From the NCBI GenBank assembly GCA_963971225.1, contig OZ020269.1, positions 21,202,921-21,266,920 on the forward strand: DNA of 64,000 bases, read 5' to 3'. Every line of letters begins with the position of its first letter. The stretch's first letter is position 1. The position numbers and the translations under genes are program-made. This DNA comes from Melieria omissa. Lineage: Eukaryota; Arthropoda; Insecta; Diptera; Ulidiidae. Below, piece by piece: positions 34,524 to 48,000 of the stretch. The notes beneath the pieces are model-generated. The model was not told where the DNA came from, did not search any database, and worked only from the letters and a program-made list of their open reading frames with translations.

Positions 34524-37500
34524 AAATATGTTGCCGAGCCAAAACAGCAACAACAAACAATAACGTATTATTCAGGGTAAATTTTTTAACATACATACAT
34601 GAGAAATAATTCTTGTATTTACTCCCTTTTTATTATACAAAACAAAGGTCGTTATTCTATTTCGTTCAATTGTGGAAATTCGACTATAAAATGAATAAGA
34701 TTTAATAATTAAGTAGCAATTTTTTATGTTTCTAAAAACTGTTATTTATTTCAATTTTTATTTTTATTTTGTTTTGCACATTCAAGCGGCTGAAATATTT
34801 TTCATAAATTGCTAGTTGAAAGTAAATTAATAATTTTTAAATGTTTTTTATGCCAGAACTGAGTTTTTAAACTTAATGAATATAGTTTTATTGGCAAAAC
34901 ATGACAAACTAGTCAGGCAACAAAATGAATGATGAAAAATATGAAATAGGCGCTGTAATGCCGCTGCCGACATTGAAGTGTTTTGTTGTCAAATAACATG
35001 TGAATGGTTTTATTGTTGAAATTTAATTGAACTGTCAAGTCCACTGCTATACAACAATCAGTACTATGAAATAACTTAGTATGTCAAAAGAAGATTTAAA
35101 TGCATCTCATATAAATACTATCAATTTAAATCATTTCAAATGTTTGGACAATGTTTAAAAGTGTTTGAGAAAAATAACTATAAAATATTATGTATATTAC
35201 TTAAAAGCCAATCAATGACTGATTAATTCGCCTTCCGAATTTTAAGGCCGTAAATATTAAGGTTCCTGTGTCCTGGCACCCTGTTCTTGCGTCAGAAAGA
35301 GAGATTTAGAATTGTTGGATTTTATTTTCTAAACATTTCCAAAATCATTCCGATTTGAAATTGTTTTAATCATTTCCAAAATATTAGAAATACATTAGCA
35401 AATGTGCGCAAGTGTGTAAGAGAAACAACCTGACAACGTCCTGTCTTTTCAAATTCATTCCACTATTTTTAGATAACAAATTGCTGACATTTTTAACTAT
35501 GGCAACTGTAATTTTTCTCAAACAGGATTCTGTTTCAAATTATTTAAATCATTTAAAAATATATTGAAAAATTATTTGTGCATATATAGTAACCAAACAA
35601 ACTCACTCACACAAATTTAAATTTTATTATTAATATTTCTATTTTCTCGACAGGTCAGACGCACTCAGCAGCCAATTAAAAGCTGTCATGCAATTTGTAT
35701 GTCATTAAGCAGCTTTTAGCACTTAACTTTATTGCATAAAGTTGAGTCAAATTGATTTGCCTAAAATCTATAAATAAAATCTTGCAATTGGATTGACACA
35801 ATTTGGCATTTAATATACATTTCTTCGAATTGCTGGAGGGCTGATTGAAAATATCAATTATCATTTAATGCGAAAATTCATTTTCAATTTAAAGCAAATT
35901 GAAAAACTAAATCTGCTGCAAATAATTTAATAAGGGGTTATCACAATTTCAAATTGTTTCATTTTAAACCCGAAATTTAAGAATATCAATGCAACCAAAG
36001 TTTTGAACCCAGCAGCTTCAAACAAGAACCACAAATATAATGAATTTTATATTCAGCCAACTGGAACCAGGCAACAGACACTTCGCTCACGCACACACCC
36101 AAACGAACCGCATCGACTGACCAGCAGCTGTCTGCGCGAAAAGCGATCCTAATTGCGTCTAATGCCCCATGACAGTGAAATTCTTGGAATTTTGTTCGCT
36201 GGCCGAATAATAACAGCGGCCACAGCAATAAAAGCAGTTGAAATGGGACAGCAAACGGCAGTCGAAAGCCGAGACAATGTCAACAAAAAGCATAAATAAC
36301 CGACGACAGACGCAGACCGAGTAAAATTAAGTAAAATCCAATTAAAGCCGCCAACTCGGCCCGGTGCTGCTAAAAACAAAAGTGTAGCTTAGCAACAATT
36401 GCTGTGGAATAAAAGTTGCTATGCCGTTCAACAGTTGGTTCCAACTAACTCGCAGGCAAAATGTTATGAAATATTTAAGGCACAAATCGAGAGTGAATAC
36501 AATTTGAGCGGCAGCTTTGCTACAGCAACAACTAAGCAAATTAAAGTGTAGCTCAACGAAGCGAAAATGACAGCAAAAATGATTCAAATCGTTGCGGCCG
36601 AGTATCTTTGACTGTAATTACAAAGTGTTCGATAGATGTAGGCAAAGCGAGCGAAAGAGTACTGCTGAGCACATCATTGTCATGTTGTTGTTGTTGTACG
36701 TTTCAGCTGAACAGAGATGAAAGGATTAAAAGTTTGGCAAATTTGAAAGGCTCAAGTGCTGAGCGAAATCCGCTTGAGTTTCGAGTCGACAAAGGCAGAG
36801 GAAAAGTCAACAATGTGGTCGACGAAAAGCCTTTTCGAAATAATAACCAAAAACAAGGCTGTTGGACGAAGCGCTGAACGAAGTATAATGACACAAATAT
36901 CAACAGATTAGCTTTTGCAAATTTTCTTTTACACTTTCAATGCTCAACTGAGGCGCGGCTAATTAATTTTCGTACAAAAGAAGCATAGAGAACCTTTTTT
37001 AAATACTTCAATTACTGCCAAATTTGTTGCTTGAATGGCAGCTCGTCAGAGACTAACTTAATTTGTTGCTTTTTGTGAAATTCTGCATGATTGCTTGCTG
37101 CACTGTTGAACGTTGGCAGCTTTCATGCAATTAATGCATTTTTGAAAGAAAATCTTATTTTGACAAAAACCGGCTGCACTCATTTCACGGCTTAATTAAA
37201 CGCTCAGTGGTCAGCGTTGAATTAATTTTACGTTGAACTTAATTACATTTTGCCAGCAATGCGTTTAACTTACGTCAGCTGTAATTTGTGAGAAAGATTA
37301 TTATTGCATGCTTTTTTTGGTTGGACGTTGGACGTTGACATGAAATAAGGTTTTACAAAATTAAAATTATTAAAAAGAAATTTTGTATGAGCAGAATTGA
37401 TTGCTGAGAATTGCTTCATTTTAAATTTTTTAATAATTAAATGACTATCACTGAAATTAATTTTTATAATAAGGCCAGCAGAGACAGAAATAAATAAATA

Positions 37501-37528
37501 AATATGTACAAGAAGAATTGCCTTTTCA
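34524..37528. other. non-coding DNA, no gene seen
   Basis: AT-rich, intron-like sequence. The 36000-36880 part is more balanced in base composition and holds short open frames on both strands without family resemblance. Nothing else supportable was seen. Confidence 0.5.
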
Positions 37529-37544
37529 TGTAAGGATTGGAACA
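37529..37544. repeat. probable LINE target duplication, left copy
   Basis: TGTAAGGATTGGAACA here matches TGTGAAGGATTGGAAACA at 39197-39214 except for two one-base length differences. Its position, just where LINE-like sequence starts and ends, fits a target duplication made during target-primed insertion. Confidence 0.7.
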
Positions 37545-39138
37545 GCTGGGGCAAAGACGGAAATACAGTCTCGGACTTGCTACAGAGCGCGATGCAAATT
37601 GTGGAGCGCTGGTGTGTAAGACAGAAATTGTCTGGGAACCGGCCAAAACAACTATAGTGCCTTTTACCTTTAAAAGGAAATTTGGTCTTGGACAGATAGA
37701 GATGTTTGGTAAGATGCTGAACATCTCGAATGAGGTCAAGTACCTAGGGGTAACTCTAGACAGTAAATTGAACTGGAAACCCCACGTTGATCGCACTATC
37801 AAGAGAGCAGGCAATGCCCTCTGGAGTTGCAAAAGAATCTGTGGTGAAAACCGGATACTGAGGCCGGGTATAAGTGGTTTCAAAAGCTATACTCCCTGGT
37901 AGTTCTTCCGACGATAACCTACGGGGCGATAGTCTGGTGGAGGAAGACAACAGAAGTAACAACTACGACTAAACTAGAGAAACTAAAACGACTAGCAAAT
38001 ACCTGCATAACAGGATGTCTCAGGACGACTCCAACTGCAGCCTTTAATGTTATATTGGGGTGGATGCCACTGGAACTCAAAGTACAAATGGCTGCAATAG
38101 CCAGCACTCACAGACTGGTGCATAGTGGATTTATACCGAAGGATATCGGTCACAGACAATCGGTCACTTATCTCTGCTGAGGGACAGGAGGCGAGATGCG
38201 GGCTTTTGGTTGCACTTTGATCTGATGCCTCAGAAGCACCTTTTCAGAACAAGGTACAAAACCTACCTACCGCACAGGAAGGACTGGGCTGATAATAGAA
38301 TCAGTCCAACGTGTGATGATATTGTGTGGTACACTGATGGGTCCAAGACGGAAGAAAGAACAGGAGCGAGAATTTGTAGCTCTAGCTGCCAACTTTTAGT
38401 CAGTCTTGGGGAAAAAGCCACAGTCTTGAATGTGCCAGGACAATACTAACACTTAACTTTAAAAGGAAGAGGATATTCATAATGTCTGACAGTCAGGCTG
38501 CAATCAAAGCTCTGAACTCGACGACATTTGACTCTAAACTGATCTGGGAGACAGTAGAGTCTTCCAAGACCTTTCCAAGGACAAACAAGTGATAGTACAC
38601 TGGCTACAAGCGCACGATGGTAATGAGGAGGCGGGCAGATTGGCAAAGGAAGCGGCGGCAAGACGACCCACGGACCTGAACCAATCATAAGTGTTACTTG
38701 CTAACACTCATTACACTCTCTCATTACAGACATTGTCTAAAACAGGAATTTCTAAATCGAGCTAACCACAAATGGTCGAGCACAGTAGGACAACGCTGTT
38801 CCAAGCTTTTCTTTCCAGTTTACTCTGCGAAGAAATCTAATTACCTCTTGGGGCTAAGCCGAGCAGAGCTTAGATTCATGACGGGGATCCTAAGCGGACA
38901 CTGTCTGCTAAATATGCTTAGAGCGCGACTGGGAATAACGGACAACGAACTATGCAGATTTTGTATGGAAGACGAGGAGACTTCTGTACACATCATAACG
39001 GAATATCCTGCCCTCATACACGCAAGAAAGCCAATACTGGGAAAGGAATTGGTACACACAAAAGATCTGACTGAATTTGATCTAAAGAAAATAAAGGAGT
39101 TTCTGGATAACGTCGAAGGATACGAACTCCTCCAGTAA
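37537..39138 (+). pseudogene. broken LINE ORF2 (reverse transcriptase thumb, RNase H, C-terminal knuckle)
   Basis: Open pieces lie at 37537-37902, 38210-38449 and 38698-39138. The last piece is the longest, about 146 residues, and ends close to the element's 3' end. Reverse-transcriptase palm motifs (FADD box) are missing because the insertion starts downstream of them. The reading must shift frame at least three times, so it makes no working protein. Confidence 0.8.
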
Positions 39139-39196
39139 GATAAAGGGGCGTGACACAATAGTTCAACACTGGACGCTACCCCAATCTTAATCTTAA
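37545..39196 (+). mobile_element. 5'-truncated LINE with RNase H (LOA/I-group-like)
   Basis: The insert carries the 3' half of a LINE ORF2 in several frames. First comes the end of the reverse transcriptase (EVKYLGVTLDSKLNWKPHVD near 37731-37790), then RWLY-equivalent thumb sequence. The RNase H start WYTDGSKTEE is near 38328-38360, whose aspartate is the first catalytic residue. A C-terminal segment at 38698-39138 carries GHCLLN..., a CRFC...H...C knuckle and a terminal 'fldnvegyel' tail. Frameshifts and stops separate the parts. The 3' end is a short (AATCTT)n tail. RNase H plus this domain order points to the I/LOA group rather than Jockey. A degenerate 16-18 bp target duplication flanks it. 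Confidence 0.8.
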
Positions 39197-39214
39197 TGTG
39201 AAGGATTGGAAACA

Positions 39215-41575
39215 AGGGCCAAAAATAATTACTATCGCAATATTTGTAATCCAAAAAATTTAGTGCAATAAAGTTATTATTTTTGAAAGTAGCTGCCAAA
39301 AAAGCAATAATCAAATATTTCTCGATTTTTTTTATTTATTTTTATATTTATGTATATTTATTTAAATATTTATATATTTTTTTTGCAATTTTTAGAAAAT
39401 CTTTAGGCCCCGCTCATTATAATTCCCAATTAGTTATTCATTAATGCATTCATTTCAATAATGTATTGCAAATTCCCAAACCACCGATGCGACATAATGA
39501 AGCCATTTGATTGAAAATTTTTACTGTAGTTGTGTATAAATTAGTAATAAATAAATTAAATACATTTGGCAATTGTTGTAAATAACGCACTCAATAAATG
39601 TCACTCATACGCCCCGCCAACCAATGCAAATATTAATTATGTTATTATTATAGGCCAATTTAGCACCGCTACACGCACAAATGCATAAATTCTATGCACT
39701 CGACAGTGCAGTGAGTAAACATAAATATTGTTAAAAAAAACTATGATGTCAACTGCTGCCGCTGAAAAGTAATGTTTTAGCTAAAACAGACATTCAATGG
39801 GCATTGACAATTGAACTAATAAATTTTCAACAAGTACTTGTAAACACTGCAACATGTTAAGCCCAAAGAGGAATTCAAGAAAATATGTTTTATAAAAATG
39901 TATATAATAACTGTAATTTTATTGTAAAATAAGTAAATCTATTCAAATGTATGTAACGCTAAAAATGCATGTCAGATATAATAAATACGAGTAGATGTCG
40001 AGTAGAGTAGAGAATGTATATCATACCATAATAAATGTAAATATTGATATAAGTATTTTTAAAACAAAAATTTGCTCACATCCCACTACAACCAATTTTT
40101 GAGTTATGCAATGTTCTAGTCATACACTAGATTTTTTTTTAAACTTCAGATTAGATTGAGTTATTGAAAACAATTGGTCATCTATATTGCGTTCACAGGA
40201 TGCCAACCAATTAGTCATTCAATAAAAAAACCAAAATTATTAATTAAATTTAACAATTTTTCAATTTCAATATTTGCTTAAAGTTTTCACTACAAATTTG
40301 ATGGTTAAATGGCTTCAAGTTTATTTAAAGAACGTTTGGTAAATGCATGCAGCACGCTAGTTGGTTATTGAGTATTTTTTTGTTTGTTTATTTGTTTGTT
40401 TGTTCTTTGACTTGCAAGATTATTTATGATGAATATGAACAACAAGAAACACATGAACGCTAGTTAAACGCCAAGTCCAAGTCTAAGTGGATGCTTGCTG
40501 CTTGGTTACAACATGCCTGGATTTTTATAGTCTCTTCTGTCTGCCTCTTGCTCTCTCTTTCTCTCTCTCTCTCTCACTCTCTCGTGCTTAGGCTTTTCTT
40601 TTACTATTTAAGCCTCTTTGGGTTTTAGGCTGCGCTGCTCGACATTGGCCTGAGTGGTGCTTATGCTGCTTTAGACCTCTTCAGCTTGTTCTTCTTGTTC
40701 TTGTTCTTCTTCCTTTTGTGCTCCTGCTTGTTGCTTTGGCTGCTTGTTTGCGTATATTTTTAGTCTCAAAAATTGATTGTATTAGGATGCATTTTGCTTT
40801 TTATGTGTTCTTGTCGTTATTGTTGTTGTGGGTGTGTGATTTTGTTGTAAGACGAAATAGTATAAATTTACAATATATATAGATTTGAAAATGTTGTGCT
40901 ATATTAACATTGCTGTATGATGTGATTGTTGCGTAATCAAGTTATTAACAATTGAGTTTGGTTAATTCGGTTTGGGTTTTTTGGCTTTGGTTTGTGGTAA
41001 TGTTGGGTTTCCTTACTTTGGCCAGTGGCTTTATGGGTATGTCGCGTGCTGTTGGTGTGCCGCGCTTATTGCTTGTGCGATTCTTTTTTAACACGATAAC
41101 ACGCATGGCGATAACTATATATGTTTTTGTTATTTATGTATAATTAAATTTATTTATATATATGTAGAATATTTTTGCAATTTGTGCTAAACACGCTAGA
41201 CGTTTCAACTAGTTGCGCTATAGATTTATTTATTTATATATATTTTTATATTATATATAATTTTTATATATATATCTATATTTTATATATTTTTGTAATA
41301 TATTTCATAAATATTTGAAATATTACTATGATGAATTTTATATGAATTTATATGAATTAATTTTTTGCCCGATTGCGTACGGTTTTGTATTTGATTTTGA
41401 TGCGCTCGTTTTTTACACTACAATTTTTTTATTTTCATATTCACATTCAATGCACTACGGACAGGCGAGACTTGCACATTCGCATTGCACAGTGATGCAT
41501 TCGACTAGCAATATTTACACACAGGCTGACAGATGCACTTTACTGGCTGGTTGCGCTAGAATGCAGTAGCGTAGT
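39215..41575. other. non-coding DNA, no gene seen
   Basis: Very AT-rich with a (TC)n tract near 40552-40587 and TTTG repeats near 40380-40402. On the minus strand near 40680-40740 there is a short glutamate/lysine-rich frame next to stops, without a convincing acceptor site, and it is not called. Tracts of TATATA occur at 41150-41320. Confidence 0.5.
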
Positions 41576-41579
41576 GGCA

Positions 41580-41715
41580 CTAATTAGTAGTAGCAGTAGT
41601 AGTAGTAGCACTAGTACATAGTAGTAATAGTAGTAGTTGGTGGTAGTGGTGATGGTAGTAGTGGTAGTAGTAGAAGTAGTAGCAGTGGTGTTGGTGATGA
41701 AGTAGAATTGGTAGC
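41580..41715 (+). repeat. (AGT)n/(GTA)n trinucleotide-rich tract
   Basis: Imperfect TAG, GTAGTA and GTGGTA triplets run for about 135 bp. A related GTAGTA-type tract recurs at 43806-43866. In the host gene's orientation these read as TAC/ACT repeats and code for nothing supported. Confidence 0.85.
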
Positions 41716-41934
41716 AGTGATTTTACAAACAGTACTTTTTACATTATTCGAGCGCAGATTTCAGACGAGAGACAAAAAAATCAAATGAAACAACACAAAA
41801 AAAACATATGGCGTACGTTAGCAAAGTGATGAGTGTGTACAAAATTAGTAGCGAAATAGTAGTAAATAGTAGTAGCAAGCGTTAATTGGAGTTAATTGAG
41901 ATAAAAACTTCTGGCATGTCTGGCAGTGTCTATG

Positions 41935-43505
41935 GTTTTGTCAGCGATGAGTTATTTTTCTGTTATATCGAGAGTATCTTTAGAACCACTAAAGCTTTTT
42001 AAAAGTTTTTTGGTTTTACCTAATTTTTATTAATTTTTTCCTATTTCTAATTTTTTTTTTTTTGGAATTAGATTTTGAATTTTATTTTCAATTTTACTAA
42101 CGTTGTAATGATAAAATTTGTTTTTTTTGATAGGGAGCACTACAACTTGTTTTTCTCATTTTTTTTTAATTTTTGCTTCTAATTTTTCATAATTTTTCAT
42201 ATGTTTACTAACGAGTTTTCAATGAATTTGTTCATGAATAGAAAGAATATTTAAAAAACGCTGACACTTAAATTTTTTTATTTAATTAATTTAATTTTAA
42301 TTTTAATTTTTTTTATTTTAATTTTTTTTTAATTTTGTAAATTTTTTTTCTATTATTTCCCCAATAATTACATTTTTACGCTTCCTCCAATAAATTTTGT
42401 ATTCAATTATATTACGAATTTTTTAATTGAATAAAAGCTTTGTTTTCTTTCTCTCTTAATTTTTTTAAATTGTTGAAATTAGTTTTCAATTACAGAAAGC
42501 ACTTTTTCTGAGCACTTTAACTTTCACGGCTTTCAGTGCTTTTCTGTTTCCCTAATTGTTTCTTATTTGTTTCCTATTTTTCATTAGTCTTTTTAGATTT
42601 TCCCCGTTTTTTATTTTTTAGAATTTTCCTAAATTTAAAATGTTTTTTTTTGTTTACTAAACTTTTTTCAATGAGGTTTTTTCAGTTACATTAAAATGTA
42701 TTTAAGAGCACAAAAGCTTTGGTTTCCTTATATTTTTTTGGTATTTTTTTTATGAATTATTTATTTTTAAATATATTATAATTATAATTTATTAAAAATT
42801 GATTCATTACTTTTTTTCATATTTTTATATTTTTTTTTCTAAAATTGTTTCAAAAAAATCTGTTTTCAGTTATTGAAAGAGTTTTTAAGAACACCGTATT
42901 TGGATTTTAAACGTTATTTCCTTTCCTAGTTTTCCTCTTTTTAATAGTTTTCTTGATTTTTTGTATGTTTCCTTTAATTTTACCTATTTTGTTATGTTTT
43001 CCTAACTTCTTGTTTAGTTTCTTAATTTTTTCTTTAAATTATTTTAATTTTTATGTTTCCTAATGTCATTTCTGTTTTCTCTAGAATAATCAAAATAAAT
43101 TCCCTTAAAGGAATTTTTAAACATCAAAGCTTTTGGGCTCTAAGCACATTTATGTTTTCCTATTTTCATTTGATTTTTTTTTAATTTGTTCTCTAATTAT
43201 TTCGTTTTTTCTCTGTTTTCGTAAATAACAAAAAAATAAATTCCTTTTGTGTTTACCCATTTTCCTATTCCTATACCCATCTTCTTATTTTAAGTTTTTG
43301 TAACTTTTTAACATGTTCTTTAGTTTTTCCCAATTTGTTTTATATTTTTTTAATTTTTCTTGAGTTTTTTAAATTTTTCTTAGCTTATATTTAATAAAGC
43401 GTCAGTTTTCCGTTTCGGTAATCTTATTTTGTATTTAATTTTTCACCAATATTTCCTAATATTTTCCAATATTTTGGGACATTTCGATTTCTTGCTCATT
43501 TTCAA
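41935..43505. repeat. T-rich region with decayed repeats around an AAAGCTTT core
   Basis: Short phrases near '(a)aaagcttt.g.tttcc' recur around 41987, 42434, 42711 and 43128. Each lies beside 'ttcagtta/ttcaattac' and 'agcac/aacac' phrases. Spacing varies between about 180 and 450 bp. It looks like an old tandem array eroded by substitutions and T-run slippage. There is no coding content. Confidence 0.4.
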
Positions 43506-44600
43506 GTGTTTTTGCTAACTTCTTCTCAATGTTTTTGTTTATTTTTTACTCTGTACTCAGTCATCGATCAGGTTTCGATGTTTATGTTTGTTTTGTTTTG
43601 TGCTACGTTTAAGTACAGTTTTTTCTGTGCGTTTAAGTCTTTTAGTATCTTTAACTACTTCAAAAAATATTTAGTTGCCAGAATATATAGACTACCTTCG
43701 CTTACGTTTGAAGTACAACGTAACTGTGTATGTTTTAGTACCAGCTGTATAGCAGCTGAAGTATGGTTAGTACTAAAAGCGGTCGCAGCAGAAATAATTG
43801 CAGAATCACTACTAGTAGTAGTGGCAGTAGTAAGTAGCAGTTAAAGTGAGTACTAGTAGTTAGTAGCAAAAGTGCTGGCGGTGTTTGTGGTGATGCTTCA
43901 TACGTACAAATGGTGTTGAATTGAGTAGTTATTTTCTTTAATTATTTAGTTATTTTTTTGAAAGCTACAGTCTACTTACATCGTTAGGCAAAACTCACAA
44001 ACATATTTCTTAATATTTGTTGCTTGATTTTTATTGCATTTAACTATGATTTTAATGTTAATTGTTATTTGGTAACATTTTTTTATTTTCAGCAAAATTT
44101 AGATTTAGTAGGTTTTCAAAACGACTTTTCAACTTTTTAAAATCGCTTTCATTAATCGCTTTTAGATTTACTTTTCTTTGTCATTTTTTTCTTGGAATTT
44201 TCATATGTTTTATTTAAAATGTTTTGTATTATCGTGTATGAAAGTTTTTTCTAAATATTTTTTTAAACACAATTTGTCCACTTGATATAACGTTGTATGT
44301 TCCTAATAACTACCTAAAAATTAAAGGAATTTCAATAATTTCGAACCTTTTTGGGTAATGTCTTTAAATATTATTTATGCAAGTTTTCATACAGCACAAT
44401 TACTTCTACTTCATTCATTTTTTTATGATGTTTATTAACTTTTTTGTTTTTAATTTTTGAAATTTTTGGAATTGAAACATTTTGAAAATAAACATTTTAA
44501 ATTATTTATTTTTTGCATTCTCTGAAATTTTTTTATTATTATTCACATTAAGCAACAGAGCAGTTTTTGGTAAAGGAATTATTAACAAATTTATTTTTGT
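43506..44600. other. AT-rich DNA, no gene seen
   Basis: An open frame at 43506-43844 on the plus strand is phenylalanine- and serine-rich and runs into the GTAGTA tract. It resembles no family. The remainder is T-rich and uninformative. Confidence 0.5.
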
Positions 44601-45087
44601 ATTTTATTTTATTTTATTTTATTTTATTTTATTTTATTTTATTTTATTTTATTTTATTTTATTTTATTTTATTTTATTTTATATAATTTTATTTTAGTTT
44701 ATATTATTTTATTCTATTTTATTTTATTTTATTTTATTTTATTTTATTTTATTTTATTTTATTTTATTTTATTTTATTTTATTTTATTTTATTTTATTTT
44801 ATTTTATTTCATTTTATTTTATTATATTTTATTTTATTTTATTTTATTTTATTATATTTTATTTTATTTTATTTTATTTTATTTTATTTTATTATATTTT
44901 ATTTTATTTTATTTTATTTTATTTTATTTTATTTTATTTTATTTTATTTTATTTTATTTTATTTTATTTTATTTTATTTTATGTTATTTTATTATATTTT
45001 ATTTTATTTTATTTTATTTTATTTTATTTTATTTTATTTTATTTTATTTTATTTTATTTTATTTTATTTTATTTTATTTTATTTTAT
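44601..45087 (+). repeat. (TTTTA)n pentanucleotide array, about 490 bp
   Basis: Uninterrupted TTTTA units with occasional variants such as TTATA and TTTCA. Same unit and orientation as the array at 31371-31820. The ends are sharp against unique sequence. Confidence 0.95.
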
Positions 45088-48000
45088 GTTTCGAAAATTC
45101 CAACAAATTTTGAAGTCAGTCTCAATAAATAATACATTAAAATAATAATAGAAGTTTATTCAAATCATTAGCAATTGAGATGTGGCTAAAAAATAGTATT
45201 TTTTTGTAATAATTCATTGCCAATTTGACTAAAATAGAAGGTACGTTGAAGTTAGTAAATTATTCAAATTTTCAAATATTCTTTTTGTTATTAAATTAAA
45301 TCTAAATGTTAAATGTTTTTCATTTGTATTATTAATTTTTATAAATTTTATTTTTTTTATCATTTTTGTCATTATTTTATCATTTTTTGTTATTTTCGTT
45401 GAACAACATTATATATTGAATAAACAAGTATATAATTTTTGTATTTTTTTATGGTTGCTATTTGTCAAAAATATCTTTAGAATTATTTACAGTTATATAT
45501 TTATTTGAATTTACTTAAATTTGTATTTTTCAGTGTTTTTAAGGTGTGACTATAAAAATATAATTTTGAAAATGATACACGGCCAATATCAATAAGTAAG
45601 TTGCTAGAACGTACGTCGAATTCAAAATTTAGTCAAATACGTATTTATTATTTTTATTATAAATTCTACTAATACTTCGTAACTGCATTGAAAGTAGAAC
45701 TTCACTGAATTTATATTTTTATTATTTCATTTTATTCCAAAACTTCATTAGTGACGTTTCAAGACATTTTCAAAAGCACCTCATCAACGTTCGCTAACTA
45801 CTTCATTTGCTTTCTACTCATTTATGCGAATTCGTTGGGCTCTACAGCGCTAAGCAAACATTGTGCGCACCACAACGCCATCACCGAATTTTCGATCAAT
45901 TTTCATTTGCAATTTCATAAGTGATTAAATGCCAAAACAGCCAAAAATCACACTCGTGCTGCGCAGTAACGCCAATCCATCTGCCGTACGCGCCTAAGCG
46001 TGCAGCTCTAATTGCATTAACGCCAATCGACACAAACAAAACAATCGACACACACAGCCCACACACACAGGCTGCCTGAGTCCGGATGTGTTGTGGGTGT
46101 GTATTCAAATCACGCTTGCGTTGTGACCCTACGTCGCGCGCGCACACACACAACGCCACTCGACGGTTTCATTCACAAAAATTGCCTGCCGTCAGCGCAA
46201 TTGGCGTAGCGCAAAGTAAGATACCGTTGCGTGCGCGTTCGGCCAACGGTTTAAATCACTCGAAATCGAAGCACGTGACTGGCTGTGAGTTCGTTTTGGC
46301 CAACGCTTTTATACGGTCACACTTTGGCAGCGGCAGCAACTTTAACTAAACACACCTCGGTGCTGCTGCTTGCGCTCTTTGCAAAAAATTATTCACCACA
46401 CATCTGACACTCGACTTTGACACTTGCCACCGTAATGCTCCAGCCTCCACACACACACGCACGCACACACTGGCACATAGTGAGTGGAGCCTCAGGGCGA
46501 GTCAAAACAAGATTTTCTTTTGCGCTGTTTTTCGTTGTACTCGTATGGTGCAAAATTTCTTTACCAATCAATTGGGATGCGGCTGTTGATAAGAAAATTG
46601 TGCGTTATCCTTAAGGCTGCAGCAGCACGTTGCGCTGCATTGAAGTTGGTGACCGACTGTGGCTTCAAAAACGCAAATGGGGCGAATTACACAGGTTCAC
46701 GAAAAGCATGAAATGTTTTTTTTCTGTTGTTTATGTTTTGCTGCTCTGACACGCTCTCTGGCTCATTGTTTGGCTCTCCGTTTCGCGCAACACTTCAACA
46801 CTTTATCGGAATTTCCCAACCAAATGTTGTCATCCTTCGCTTCACGTTTGCCTCTTGCACCAACTGTTGTTCACTTTGTTCGTTATTATTTCTGACGAGC
46901 CTCTATTCTTATTTTGTGGTCGCTTCCGTTAACGACACCACAAACCCGTCGACTTTTCCGTTGCCGTTTACGTTTCCGCTACGTTTGTGGCTGTGGCCGT
47001 ACGCCTGCGAGCGCGTTTCGCAATTATCTAAAAGCCGCTGCAGCGCTGCGTCTGCATTTTATACGCGCCAACACTGGCAGCTGCACTTTTCGGCCGCATG
47101 CACACACTTGCACTCACGCGCGCGCACACACACACGCACACGAATGCAGCCGAGCATTACCAATCGCCTGGCAATTGTACCGCGAAGGTTTTCCTTCTTC
47201 TGTGTTTCTCTGCGTTGCTTTGTCTATGTGTGTGCGTGTGAGTGTGTTGTTATTTGCTGTGCCACTGTTTCTGACTGCTGTTGCTGTCTTTGCCGTTGCC
47301 GTTGCCGTTGCGAAACGACCTCGCGCTCATTCGCTCACCACTTGACTGACATTTGCAGAAGTTGCAGATGACAGTTGAAGCTGCAGCGCTCCAATTTGCA
47401 TTGGTCACATGCGCAGTCGAGTGGCAGCGCAGCTGTGGAGTTGAAATGTCAATTTGACAGCTGTTTGCAAAGAAACAACAGGCAACACATTCGCTGCTCT
47501 TGCAGCTCCTCACAGCTCTTGCACCCAATTCCATGCATAGCGAACTGGCGCTAAGTAGTCTTTCGAAAACCATTCGAATATTGGGTCAATGTTAAAGTTG
47601 TGCCGAGATTGCGCTTTGTTGTTGGTGTGCTGCAGCAAAGCTTTGAGTTTGCTTTCATTTGAACTGGTTGAAATGGGCCAAAGCTATTTGGCAAAAGCTG
47701 CTATAGTCTGAAGTTCTATGAGAGTGAAAAGAGTTGCAATTAAACAACCTGTTGCCACATGCTGCCAGAAGCTGTTGCCAACAAATGCTTTGTGATATTT
47801 AGTTTTGAAAGCTTTGAAGGCTTTTTAGGCTTTAAGCGCTCTTGCCAAGAAGCTTTCAAAGTTTACAGATTGAAAGTCACTGCTGACATATGCCAACGTT
47901 ACAGTCGTAGATCTCAGAGATTCTGGCAAAACTGTAAAACGAAAGCTTTTGCTTTGTGGTTCGTGTGCGTGCTTTTAGTACTTTTCGAATGACAAACTCT

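Noticed and set aside
40620..40760. Possible terminal exon on the minus strand with a glutamate- or lysine-rich tail
   Set aside because: The motif comes from a TTC/TTG repeat; no pyrimidine-rich acceptor lies upstream and the frame cannot be decided.
46727..47371. 214-residue plus-strand open frame
   Set aside because: It lies in a GC-rich, CA-repeat region where overlapping frames are also open; no domain and no splice signals support it.
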